Source: Branchiostoma floridae (lineage: Eukaryota; Chordata; Leptocardii; Amphioxiformes; Branchiostomatidae). Taken from it: 64,000 bases of DNA. A model generated the notes under the pieces. The model was not told the origin of the DNA. It did not search any database and saw only the letters and a list, made by a program, of their open reading frames with translations. The stretch spans positions 924,830-988,829 of the forward strand of contig NC_049990.1 of NCBI RefSeq assembly GCF_000003815.2, read 5' to 3'. Positions within the stretch are counted from its first letter, which is position 1; each line of letters opens with the position of its first letter. Position numbers and translations under genes: made by a program. This document shows positions 1 through 11,900 of the stretch, piece after piece.

Positions 1-467
1 AATTTTGAACAGAACAGTCAGCAAAAATGATCCAGGCACTTGACCACAAGTTGAAAAACATTTCCGTTGTCTTTTAATCAAAGTCGGATACCTACGCGTA
101 CGCATATACAATCAAAAATAGGCTTTTTTTAATGTGAACAACAAGCCATCTGGTTATAATGTATGGACATCAATACTTTTTGTACTGTTACTGTCAGAAT
201 GAATACTCAGCCCATCGAGTAAGCTTCTGTACAGCTCTCAGCTGTAAATTAAGCCATCACATCAAAGCAGCCCTGCTTACTATCAAAATTAGCACTATCT
301 ACACCAATTAAGATTATGCAAATATTTAACACCACCCTGCAACGTAACAGATAAACGAAACAGTACTAATCAACTGCGGTAGAAAACATCAAGTCTTCGT
401 CTATTCGATTCAAACATTAGATGGTTGTCTGATCTGCATACCTGGAAGTATGCAGAGAGAACAAAAA
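1..467. other. 3' flank of RTK A
   Basis: Noncoding sequence downstream of the RTK A stop codon on the minus strand. Short stretches resemble the 3' flanks of RTKs B-D (for example the segment around 220-270 against 17,090-17,110), but overall it is much more diverged than B, C and D are from one another. No further gene seen. Confidence 0.5.
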
Positions 468-3396
468 CTACACCACAGTCTCCATTTCAATGACGTCGTG
501 TGGAAGCAGTGCATGTCTCAGTTGCAGCAGCCTCTCTTCTATCCCTTCTGGAGTCGGTCTGGTATCTGGAACGTCGCGCCAACACGACCTCATCAGTCGG
601 TACAGGTCCTCTGGACATTCCGGCGGCCTCTCCAACCGTATGCCTTGCCTCAGAATCCCCACCATCTGAAGAAAGCTCAGCTGCATCCTGCCATCGTAGC
701 ACGGATCTTTCCCCAGCGTGGCGATCTCCCACAGCAGCACGCCGAAGGACCAGACGTCACTCTGACAGGTGTACTCGCCGGTCTCGATGGACTCCAGCGC
801 CATCCACTTCAGCGGAAGGAGTTCGTCAACGCCTGGACGATTGCATCGGACATACTGGGTAGTGGCGTAGACATCTCTGGCCAGTCCAAAGTCAGCCAAC
901 TTGGCCACGTCATCAGCAGTGATGAGGACGTTGCGAGCGGCCACGTCACGATGGGCGATTCTCAAGCGTTCCAGCTCTTGTAGAGCTCGTGCTATGTGGA
1001 CTGCGTATCCAAGAAGGTTTCCAAGTAGGTCTTTCTCGTTGATGTTTCCAATTCGGCGTAGGAAGCCCAAGAAATCTCCTTTAGAGGCATATTCCAAAAG
1101 AATGTACTTCTCCGCAGACTTTGTGATGAGCCCCACAAGTCGAACAATGTTGGACACACGACAATCGCCATCTCGTTGTTGGTGCACAGCTACCAAAATG
1201 GCTGCTTCTCTGTAGAAGTCTCGGTAGGACTGTGAGTCCTCGACGCGAACTGTCTTGGCGGCAACGGCGAGCTCTCCCTCAGGTGTGCGCAGTTTTCCTT
1301 TTCTGACTAGTCCAAACATTCCTTCTCCTATCAGTGGACCAGGAGTAAGATGTTTGATCTTCTTCTCCCAAAGTCCCAGCCAGCCCGGTTGTAGGCTCTG
1401 TGCTAGATCGTGCTCCATTCTCCTCAGCTCGAAAAGTATCTTGTCCTCCTCGCCTGTTTTAGGCGTGGAGCAAGCCAGAATGCTCATTTTGTAGAGTATG
1501 GCCATCACTATGGCAACAAATAAGACTAAGGAGCCCAGTGAGACCAGGATTTCGAGCATCGATTGATCGGCGCTTGTCTGCAACTGGTCACAGTTCCGTC
1601 CCGTCCATGGCGTCACACATGTGCAGCTACCGTCCACATTGCTACATGTAGCATTGTTCTTACAGGCACAAACTTGATGACATCTCCAACCGAACCGACC
1701 GTTTACACATGGTTTGCTACAATTCCTTCCGTACCATCCGGTTTCGCATTCACACCTACCGTCACTAGGGCCACAAGTCGCCCCATTTTGACAGCTGCAG
1801 TTATTTGCACAGTCTTTACCGTACTTGCCATGGGGACATTTTGTCTGACACCTGGTTCCTGTCCATCCCAGCGGACAGACACAACCAGTCCAGCGGTCAC
1901 AGCTGGCACCATGTAGGCAACCACACACTTCATCACACCGGGCACCTTTTGTGTCTGGAGCACAGTTGGTAACATTGAGCACAAACGTGGTGTTGAGTGT
2001 GTTTCCCCGGGTGTCTCGGACCTGGCAGGTGTAGGGCCCGTTGTTGGTAGGTTGTATGTTCGGAACTACAAAGCCTGTCTCATTTACACCAAACCNNNNN
2101 NNNNNNNNNNNNNNNNNNNNNNNNNNNNNNNNNNNNNNNNNNNNNNNNNNNNNNNNNNNNNNNNNNNNNNNNNNNNNNNNNNNNNNNNNNNNNNNCTTTC
2201 TCTGCCTTATTTGGAAATGTAACCGAGATGTATTCATCATCGAAATGGTATGCCTTGCAATGAAACGTAGCATTTGCGGAAATGTAGGTATCGCCAGGGT
2301 CGCTAGGTGTCGTCGTGATGGAGACGTCCTGTTTGGGAATGTCACAAGCCACACCTTTCCAGCCGGGCGGACATTTGCAGGCACCGTTAAACCCATGGCA
2401 GCGGGCGCCGTTCTTACAGATGCAGGTTTTGTCACAAACTAAACCGTATTTTCCAACGGGGCATCCTACCGGATTCGTCCGTATCTCAAGATATTCAACA
2501 TTTGCCATTGGCTTTAATGTTCCATCAGTCTCTACGACTGTTGTTAAGCTGATAGGGTAGCTCGGAACTTCGCAGCTGTAGAGCGTATCTTTTGTTGTAG
2601 GATATTCCAAAGAAACCATTATGAAAAATTGGAGATCTTCATTTTTTAGGACAGAGTCGGGAACAAATTTTCCTAAGTAATTAAGTCTTAACGCGTCGTC
2701 ATATTTCCTGTTCCTGTACAAGTGAAAGGAAATATTGGGTAGTTGAGAATTGGAACTAGGAGTGCATGTTAGTTGACGGAAACCTCTGTCCCATAGCTCC
2801 ATTAAATCTGCCAAATGCGGAATGTATCTAGTGTACGAAACTAAGCGAATGTTACAGTCGCTGTTGTCCATGTGTACCATCCATGGAAGAAGGATTGTTG
2901 AGTTTGTCACTTTGCTGTGTGTCCCACTGCTAAAGAAAACATCTCCGGTTGTCGTCACGAGTTCCCCTGATGTAGTTACACTGTGTAGTAAATCTCCCGT
3001 CTGTCCGTCAGTGTTGACCGGAGTTTCACACGTCTCGTTATACACAGGAGGATAGCCCTCAACGTCACTTAACTCTACCTTAACTCTCGTGTTGTGGACT
3101 CCACTGCGGATTGTCAGCAGATATGCCGACTGTACTGACCTGTCCAGTGGGTTGGCGACCACAATAGTGCAGTTCTTCGTCACATTAAAGCGGCCGTACG
3201 GATCTCCCTCCAGTTTGGCACACGGAAGTTCCGCTTTTTCTCCCGCCCGGGTCCTAGGTAGGCTAAAAACGGTCTCCCCAACCGCGACGTTTTCTGGTAC
3301 GGAAACGCTGAACTCCTGGGCCCGAGCAGAACAAAGAAGCTGGACAAGAACACTCCACAAAGCAACAACAAGCAATCCCTGCAAGTTTCCTGACAT
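468..3396 (-). CDS. Receptor tyrosine kinase A, single exon, cadherin-like/Ig/EGF ectodomain
   Basis: Type I membrane receptor kinase. The start at 3396 gives a signal peptide ending near CSARAQ, then a cadherin-like domain (PEN, LDR, DVEGYPP), a variable segment with Ig-like cysteines (QLTC, YSCEV), an 8-Cys EGF module, an Ig-like domain (YTCQV), three more EGF modules, a transmembrane helix and a kinase with GEGMFG loop, VAAK lysine, HRDVAARN, DFG and WMALES. It ends in ETVV. There is no intron. The 100-N gap at 2096-2195 breaks the frame, but against copy D (around 45,350) only three bases seem to be missing, and replacing the gap by three bases restores the frame, so I read the gene as intact, about 940 residues. 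Its variable segment is like D's, while its upstream flank is nearly identical to B's. Family assignment is unresolved: EGF-Ig-EGF recalls Tie and the cadherin-like start recalls RET. Confidence 0.93.
2096..2195. other. Assembly gap (100 N), probably about 3 missing bases
   Basis: The flanks read CAAACC before and CTTTCTCTGCC after. Copy D has these joined with only CAA between them. A placeholder of fixed size explains the apparent frame break in RTK A. Confidence 0.85.
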
Positions 3397-4379
3397 ATTT
3401 TTACCTCACTTGTACCTCTAAAGTTGAAGAAAAATCCCAGAGGTAACGACGCGGGTTCTCACTGCGTTTTCTTGTTTGTTTTTTCCCTGCTAGAAGTTCA
3501 GGGGGCATTACTCTTCAATAGCGCAGTATCGTGTGTCACTTCGTCTGTGTTACACATAATTATGTTTTTGTATTTTTGCCCTTTGTTCAGATAGATGTAT
3601 ATTCTAGGTGTTAAAAGGTACAAGACTGGAGAGGCGTGCAGGCTGTTACCAAACCATACGTAAAAGGCCGAATATGATCCGGATCCTTACACTTGCTTTG
3701 AGATTAGTGTGTCTCCTGCACAAATCGCCTTGTTAGAAGAGGAAGAAGAAAAACATCGGGGATAAAATACGTGGACGGACAGTTCTGCAAAAGGAAAGAG
3801 ACGATGGTAGGGCACGACGGTTGTTGAGTCTGCTTTAGGTAGATTACAAAACGTCACAAAGACACACACGCACGATGACATCGATATGCCTCCCTTTGGA
3901 ACACATAACAAAACGTTGCAGTTTTTAGGCAATATTGGCTTTCACTGGCATCATATCCGCTTTCTCGGGAACCATCAAACGAACAGAACCCTTAGTACCC
4001 GTACCCTACTTAATTGAAGCGAAAGCCATAAAAAGACCAATGGCACGTTTGTAGCTTAGTTTCTGTCAGTACTTTCAAAGACACCAACTATTTTGCAGGA
4101 AATGATTCTGAACCTGTCTATGTTAGCTTATGCTCAGAACTTATACATTTTCATCTAAACTTTCAAAATTCATCATGGGAATTTTAATTCCAATGTTGGA
4201 ATTTGAAAAAGTGGCCAAACAGTCAACACAGAAGATTAAGGCACCAGACTAATCTCCAAGCAGATCTTGCGGTGGCATAATATAGTATCATAAGCTGTGG
4301 AAGGAGTTTAGCCGGCAGAGGTGTTTAATTCCACCAACACCTGCTTTTAGATCTCAATCCTGGTTAAGTTATAACAAAG

Positions 4380-4960
4380 TGACAGATTTACCTTCAAAGT
4401 TTATCCACCGGCAGAAACATACCTTTCAAACCACTCAGACACGTTCTGGTCTGGAACTCGTGTAGAATGGCTCAGGCTGTTGTTGTGTACATGTAGGGTG
4501 GTAGCTGATCATATTGTTACAGGTTTGCAATAGAAAAACGTGTACGTATTGGTTTCGTTAGCGTCCTTGGGCACCGCCATATTGTCTCAAGGGAGTGTTA
4601 CATTTTGTCTCAAAGGAGCCTTGCCTTGTATGATGGCAAGAGGCGTCGCAATTTCGACGTGTTAACGACTGACTACCTTCAGCACATTCTAATAACTAGA
4701 AAAAAACTTTCACACTCGCAAACCTTGGCAAAAGCCAGCTTTTTTTAAGCAATGGTTTAGGCTGTTGTTGTGTACATGTAGGGTGCATCTTTCAGTACTA
4801 AGAATAGTAATAATTTAGTAGTGCATCTTTCAGACGCTGGTCCGTAATCCCGTGTGGTAAACGACCCAGGATTAGTCTTACCTACAGGGCGGGGCAGATT
4901 GTTTGTTCAAAGCTGGCTATCCAAATTATTTCAACATTAAAAATGATGATGGGAATTTAT
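4380..4960. repeat. Diverged copy of the minisatellite-flanking module
   Basis: Contains TTTATCCACCGGCAGAAACA, GGCTCAGGCTGTTGTTGTGT, CTGGTCCGTAAT and GTGGTAAACGACC in the same order as 14,990-15,490, but with only single degenerate copies of the 51-bp repeat. Counterparts lie near 21,190-21,660 and 35,040-35,820. It shows an old duplication inside each unit. Confidence 0.7.
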
Positions 4961-5718
4961 TTTAACATGGTGCATGTTTCAAAATACACGTCAGGTCAAA
5001 GCGTATTGCACAATAATAAGTTTCAATGTAAGGAAATGCGTTTTATATTGACTACTACCGTAACATTATATGACTAAAGAATTATACTTTAAACGACTTA
5101 CACTTAAAACTAGGGGCATACAAATTGTCAATTTTTCAGCATTTCCGCCACGTGGCGTCAGGGACACGTGACTGCAGGAACGCGTCAGATAGCCTATATG
5201 CCCCCTCCCCCGTCATATGTTCTTACAGCAGTTTTTCTGCTTTAAAGTTTTAGTGTTCGGTAGTTGGCTTGTGAGAATAAGGGTTGACAGGACGCGTCGC
5301 GAAAGGATGTCAGGACATTAAGTTTCTTCCACTTGCAACCGCATAAAATAACTTAAAGACAAACTGTCGAATCTGTACTTTTTCTTGTATTTCATTTTTC
5401 TCAGCTCATTACACAGAAGTCATTGAAGAACATGTAGTTCTTCTAAAACTAATAAAAACGTTCTTTTACTGTCAGTTATGATTAAGCATGTAACGAGTTA
5501 CACCTTTCTGGTATATACCCTTACTATAATGACATATACGTCATCTTTGTATTTGTCTTCAGCTTGTCTTGTGTTTGTCTCTTCAAGTGTCTTATCACTT
5601 TATCGCTTTCATTACCGTTCTTCAAAAAAAGTAAGACCATGTTGATCGGATTATATGGATATTCCTGGCATAAACACCACAAGATTTGATCCATTTCCAC
5701 AGAAACAGCTGCAAGATG

Positions 5719-5719
<1 letters not shown>

Positions 5720-5764
<45 letters not shown>

Positions 5765-5765
5765 T
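5720..5765. repeat. TA dinucleotide microsatellite
   Basis: About 20 uninterrupted AT/TA steps. The same site holds only about five steps in unit 2 (22,443-22,453) and about 27 in unit 3 (36,582-36,636), so the locus is length-variable. Confidence 0.95.
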
Positions 5766-6419
5766 CCCAACAGTAAATTGCAAACAAAAATATATTTGAA
5801 AACGGATGCTAATGTCAGAGAATTCCAAAGTCATTTCCAAAGTCAAAGAAGACGTAAAAGAACAAAAAGGGACATTTCTTTGTACGGTATGTCATGCACT
5901 GTTCAGTCATTCGTTCAACCTTCCTGACTACTTAGAAGTAATTTTTGTGCTTTCTCTTGAAACTCAGTTTTGGGGTTCCCAGAGGATCGATGTTATCCAA
6001 ACAATCGAGTCAGCATGGCCTAAAGAAACCAAATTTACAGGTTGGTGAAGTTGTCTTGGACTAAAACTATCGTGGTAACAAAATGCTGTTATCATGCTAT
6101 TAGATCACATACTATTAGATCGTTCTATAGACTTGCATGCAATTAAATAATATGCTTAATAGATTACATTTTTGTCATTAAAGAAAGTCGCGAAAGTGGG
6201 ATCTTGCAAACATATTTTGTAACGTCAATTCTACTAATACTTCCTAGGTGTTAACACATCCAAAGCCGGCCACTACAACAAATTGTTTTTGGTTTCTCAT
6301 ATATGCAATCAAAATTCAACTGTACAAAAAGTCATACAATTAAAGTGAATAATACAAGAAATAGGTATGACCACTATCTTTACAATATCACAAAGAAAAC
6401 AAGAACAAAATACTGCCGG

Positions 6420-8360
6420 TGTGACAGCGATCTCGCCCCGGGGGGGGGGGGGGGGGCGAGATCACTAGCGATCTCGCCCTCCCCGGCTAGTGATCTCGCC
6501 CCCCTACCTCGCCCCCCTTTAGCGATTTCGCCCCCCCCCCAAAAAAAACGGGTTTACATGACATTTTAGAAGGTGATTGGTATAAATCACAAAATGCAGT
6601 TTCAGAATGATATAAGTACACGAGTTTGATACATAACTCAAATCATAGTATCAATATTAACGTAATTACATGGTAATAAGATAGTTGAACTTGTTTCAGA
6701 CAAGGAGGGTTGGGTCCCTTGTATTCCCATTATTGCATATACCTGAGTCTTGACAGAAGATGGTATTTCATTGTATTCACCTGTCCTCAAGCAACCTATA
6801 TATCTCCAATATGAAGTCTCTACCATGAAGTGACCACAAAAGAACTATGTAATGTCTTTATTAATTATGCAAATACTAGGTATTAATTAGAATAACGCAC
6901 ATTTTGGTATATGCACCTGGCCAAGGGATATCTTCACCTCCAACATGACTGTTTTTTCTAGTATTTAGGAACTGATGCATTTACCCGTGATTCTTAAGAC
7001 TGGTACTTTACCAGTGTTTCTGTAGCATTTATCAACAGCTATATCAACTTGCGCGTAGATAGTGTTTATAATGAGAAACTATTATTCACGTGTGTTTTTG
7101 TTAGTGCTTTGGAAATGTTTCCAGCACAAGAAAGAAAACACTGTGACAAATTGAAAACATATAGCTGACCTATTACGGCAACTACAAATACTACAAAACA
7201 GAGCGGCAAGGGTGGTGCTACAACGTAGGCAACGGGACATCAGCATTGTGAACCTCCACCAAACTCTCAACTGGAAATACCTGGCTGATAGGAGATTTGA
7301 GCACACGTGCATTATGGTTTTCAAATGTCTGACAGGCTTGGCACCAACATACCTATCCGCCACATTTCAGCACAACTCTCGTATCCATACTTACAACACT
7401 AGGCAGACCACTAAACTACACCCACCAAGCTACACCACCACATGTGGACAAAAAACATTTGCATACACTGGCACTAGCCAGTACAACAAACTAGCAGATA
7501 ACATAAGAAACAACACAACACTAAAAGGCTTTAAAACAGCTCTGAAGAACACATGTATATCTGACCTCAAGTAATATTGGAACTTAGTATGGAAAAGCAC
7601 CTTTGTCTCTGATGTGCCTTACTGTTTTAATTTTTTTGTTTGTTCAATCTTTACATATGATTTACTATCCATACTTTGTAAATTTCAGTTTCATTAATTT
7701 TCGATTTACACATGATTTGATATATGATTTGACCTCTGACCTCCACTCCATCTCTTGACATATTGATTTTGACCTTGGAACGTTTTCGACATGAGTATGG
7801 ACACTGATTATGTTTTGACGCACCGGTTTTATGTTTTCTGTACTGTATGTTGTCCCTGGATGTTCAAAGTTTGACTGATTGTAACCACGTTTTTTGTCCT
7901 GTATTTATTATTTTACATGTATGTTTGATGGGCCCCCTTGGAAATCAACTATGCACTGTTGTAGGGGCTACCCATCTGTTTTCAAGATGAAATAAATAAA
8001 TAAAAAAGTATTCCGTACCATAGACGGTGTTGATTTATACGTTCGCAGTAGCACTGTTTTTATACCACTTTTATAATACTATATATCAGCTGCAAAAATT
8101 GTCCTTTTCATTTCAATGTCATGTTTGCACCGAACAATATAGTATGGACTTTCGAGGTATGACATCTTACGGTACGGTAATAAGGTGCCATATAGGTATC
8201 AGGTAACACACCATATACGTTACTCCCCAGGTGCAGTATAGTACCAGGTAGCGCACCTGTAATATGTAGTAACCAGCTGCTCTTGGGGTGGGGGGGCGAA
8301 AACGCTAAAGGGGGGCGAAAACGCTAGTGATCTCGCCCCCAGGGCTAGATCGCTGTCACA
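6420..8360. mobile_element. Non-autonomous inverted-repeat element, 4-bp CCGG target duplication
   Basis: Present only in unit 1. The ends are inverted (TGTGACAGCGATCT at 6420; its complement ends at 8360) and flanked by CCGG at 6416-6419 and 8361-8364. Units 2 and 3 have a single uninterrupted site at about 23,485 and 37,310. GATCTCGCCC-type subterminal repeats and long G/C runs lie inside both ends. No transposase was seen. A LINE fragment sits in the middle. Superfamily not assigned. Confidence 0.8.
7160..8010 (+). mobile_element. 5'-truncated non-LTR retrotransposon (LINE) 3' end
   Basis: The plus-strand reading frame to the stop near 7574 gives LQILQNRAARVV, then FKCLTGLAPTYLS and GTSQYNKLADNIR. 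This is the typical C-terminal tail of CR1/L2-like reverse transcriptase proteins. It is followed by a 3' UTR with GGGCCCCCTTGGAAAT and an (AAATA)n tail near 7990-8007. The RT core is absent. Confidence 0.75.
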
Positions 8361-8991
8361 CCGGCATTACTCAGGTTTAAAGCTCACTTCCAATCAGAAA
8401 CATCCAGCGATGATAACGACCATTAAGATATAGCTGATCGGTAACTTACAACCCCTATAGCTTCTGCAGTACTTTTAAATTTTCAAACTTAAATTGTGAA
8501 TACCTTACACAAAATGACAAAACTCTCTTGATGATGATTAGTCTTAGTTCTCGTCATATAATTGTAAGCCCTCAAACAACAAATTTGCCAAGTAGGCAAG
8601 GCACTGTTGAACTTAACATTTTACATTTGGGGTGTGAATGTTAATCTATTTTTTCTTTAATCACCTAGAGCCCGACTAGCATCCTGCATGCCTACAACCA
8701 GTAGTTATAAACTGAAGTCTCCACAAACCACGGGCTACATTCTAATACACCGATGAAGGTGAAACATCCAGGTAATAAGATAGACAAGGTAACAGTTACT
8801 CTAATCATCTAATGACTCCAGATTTTCGTGAAGTCATTGTCGAAAGACAGCAGTGGATGCTGTCTGAACCGTCTGATCGTTTCCAAATTCATGCTGCTTG
8901 AATAACTGTTAGCTTCGTAAAAGGCACATCGATTGTTTGAGCCTAAAAAGTACTGTTTTTTTTACATTGTAGTTTAAATAATATGCCTGGC
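8361..8991. other. Conserved noncoding region downstream of LRR A
   Basis: Matches 23,490-24,230 and 37,315-37,985 with small indels. No coding potential recognised; it presumably includes the 3' UTR of LRR A. Confidence 0.6.
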
Positions 8992-11900
8992 TTATTTAAA
9001 TCCCTGTTTGGTCTCTGTATAGATGTTTGGGTTCGATTCAGTGATGGCCTGAGACTGAACATGATCTTCCTGATTGTTTTGGGGGGTGGGGGCCATATAT
9101 TCACGATGTCTATCATTGCTACCGGTCACTGCAGTAGCTGTGGTGTTTGTGTTAGTCTCAATGACGGCCTGAGACTGGCCCTGCCCTGTCTGATCATGAC
9201 TACTGGTTTCCACAGCAGCTGTGGTGCCCGAGTTGGATTTAATGATGGCCTGAGACTGGCCCTGCCCTGTTTGATCATAACCGCTGGTCACTACAGCAGC
9301 TGTAGTGTTTGTGTTAGTTTCAATGACGGCCTGAGGCTGGCCCTGCTCTGTCTGATCATGACCACTAGTTCCTACAGCAGCTGTGGTGCCCGAGTTGGAT
9401 TTAATGATGGCCTGATACTGGCCCTTAACGTTGTACAAGGAATTCAGCTGTGAGTCAGTCCGCCCTGTGCCATAAGATAGAATACCAGCATCCAAGGATT
9501 CAGTGACAGCTTGAGACTGGCCCTGCCCTGCCTGATCAGAACCACTAGCTTCCACAACAACTGTGGTGTTTGTGTACAAAAAATTAAGCTGCGAGGCAGT
9601 CGGCCCTGAGCCATATGATAGATTTCTAGCATCAAAGGAGTTAGTGATGGCCCCAGGATAACCCTGCCCTGTCTGGCTGTCCATGTTTTTACACTGGTGA
9701 TCATGACCACTGGTCACTACAGTAGCTTTGGTGTTTGTGTTGGATTTAGTAATGGCCTGAGACTGGTCCTGCCCTGTCTGATTGTGTTGAGGGGCCATAT
9801 CTTCATACTCTTGATCTTGGCTACTGGACGGTACAGCATCTGCGGTGTTTGTGTTGGATTGAGTGAAGGACTGAGACTGACCCTGCCCTGTCTGTTTATA
9901 GTCGTGATATTGAATACCGGTCATTTCGGCTTCTTTGGTGTTTGTGTTGGATTCTGTTATGGCCTTAGACTGACCCTGCCCTGTCTGATTGTGTTGTTTG
10001 TCTGCACTAGCTGTTTTGTTTGTGTTCGTTTCAATGACGGCCTGAGACTGGCCCTGCCCTGTCTGATCATGACCACCAGTTCCTACAGTAGCTGCGGTGC
10101 CCGTGTTGGATTTAATGATGGCCTGATACTGGCGCTCAACGTTGTACAAGGAATTAAGCTGTGAGTCAGTCGGCCCTGAGCCATATGATAGATTTCTAGC
10201 ATCAAAGGAGTTAGTGATGGCCCCAGGATAACCCTGCCCTGTCTGGCTGTCCATGTTTTTATACTGGTGATCATGACCACTGGTCACTACTGTAGCTTTG
10301 GGGTTTGTGTTGGATTTATTGATGGACTGAGACTGGCCCTGTCCTGTCTGATTGTGTTGAGGGGCCATATCTTCATACTGTTGATCTTGGCTACTGGCAA
10401 GTACAGCATCTGTGGGGCTTGTGTTGGATTCAGTGATAGCCTGAGACTGGCCCTGTCTTGTCTGATCGCGTTGTTTGTCTACATCTTCATACTGGTGATC
10501 ATCATCCCTGGTCATTAATGCAGCTGTGGTGTTTTTGTTGGATTCTGTGATGGCCTTAGACTGACCCTGCTTTGTATGATTGTGTTGTTTGTCTATATCT
10601 TCATACTGGTGATCATCATCACTGGTCATTAAAGCAGCTGTGGTGTTTGGGTTGGATTGAGTGATGGCCGGAGACTGGCCCTGCCTTTTCTGATTGTGTT
10701 GTTTGTCTATATCTACATACTGGTGATCATGGCCACTGCTTACCACAGCAGATTTGGTGTTTGTGTTTAACTTATTGATGGCCTGAGTCTGGCCCTGCCC
10801 TGTCTGATCGCGTTGTTTGTCAACGTCTTCATACTGGTGATCATGCCCACTGGCCACTACAGCAGCTGTGGTGTGTTTTGTGTTTAACTTAGTGATGGAC
10901 TGAGACTGACCCTGCCTTGTCTGATTGTGTTGTTTGTCTATATCTTCATACTGGTGATCATCATTGGCAACTGCAGTAGCTGTGGTGTTTGTATTGGATT
11001 GAGTGATGGCCTGAGACTGGCCCTGCCTTGTCTGATTGTGTTGTTTGTCTATATCTACATACTGGTGATCATCATCATTGGCAACTACATCAGCTGTATT
11101 GTTTGTGTTTGTGTTTAGCCCTAAAGGAGGATGGCTGGTCCTCCTCTTGCACCAGGTAGTGAGAGTGATGGTGCCAATCAGGACAATGGCAGTTATTGAA
11201 CCACAGATAGTGGCAATGAATACAGCATTGGGTAAATTGGGAGATAATTCATGAGAACTGCGGATATCTGGTTTGTCTGGTGTGATTGCATGGAGGGAAG
11301 GTGGTGTTGCTCTAGCTTGGCTTGTATTGCCTGGAGTTGAACCAGAATCGCCCTTGAAGTACCAGTTACATCGAGAGGTGACAGTGCCATTGGAACTGTT
11401 GTTAGCACTTTGCATTGGACCAATTAGGGACTGTCTGGCAGATGTGGAGTCTTCAGGGCGCGCTGTTGGACCAGCATTGATTAATGTGGTGCCAAACGGA
11501 GAAGATGTTGACCCTGCAGATGACTGGAAGGAAGTTTGGATATCAACAGACAGTGTTGATATGGTTACTCCTTCGCATATCGATCCTTCCAGCATCTGCT
11601 CGTTGTCTACTTTAACCTCTCGTAGCTCGGGGAGATTTACAAATGCACAGGGCTGAATCTCTGTTATCTTATTGGACTCCAGATACAAGTTTCTGAGGCT
11701 GGGTAGGTCTGCAAATGTGCCAGTTCGAATCATTGTTATCTGGTTGCTTATTAGGTTCAACAAATATAGCTGGGACAAATCTGCAAATGTGCTACTTTGA
11801 ATCATTGTTATCTGGTTTGAGGATAGGTCCAGTGTTTCAAGCAGGGGTAACGCTGCAAACAAACCAGGATTGATCTTACTTATCTTGTTGCTGTTCAACA

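Larger units (their letters stand above)
3397..6419. other. Noncoding region upstream of RTK A
   Basis: Upstream flank of RTK A. The first 540 bases are almost identical to 20,192-20,735 and recognisably related to 34,116-34,600. It contains a degenerate copy of the module that precedes the minisatellites (4380-4960), a TA dinucleotide run and conserved stretches shared with units 2 and 3. No TATA box or supported coding sequence seen. Confidence 0.7.

Noticed and set aside
450-983. Long plus-strand open frames opposite the RTK kinase domains (also near 17287, 31179, 43540)
   Set aside because: They are antisense shadows of the conserved kinase sequence and recur only because the genes are duplicated; no domain or start context supports them.
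5622-5846. Membrane-like peptide rich in IYIYIY
   Set aside because: It is a translation of the TA dinucleotide run, whose length varies between units.
9697-10518. Plus-strand open frames opposite the LRR tails
   Set aside because: The tail repeats lack stops in several frames, so open antisense frames are expected; the minus-strand frame has signal peptide, LRRs and a transmembrane segment.
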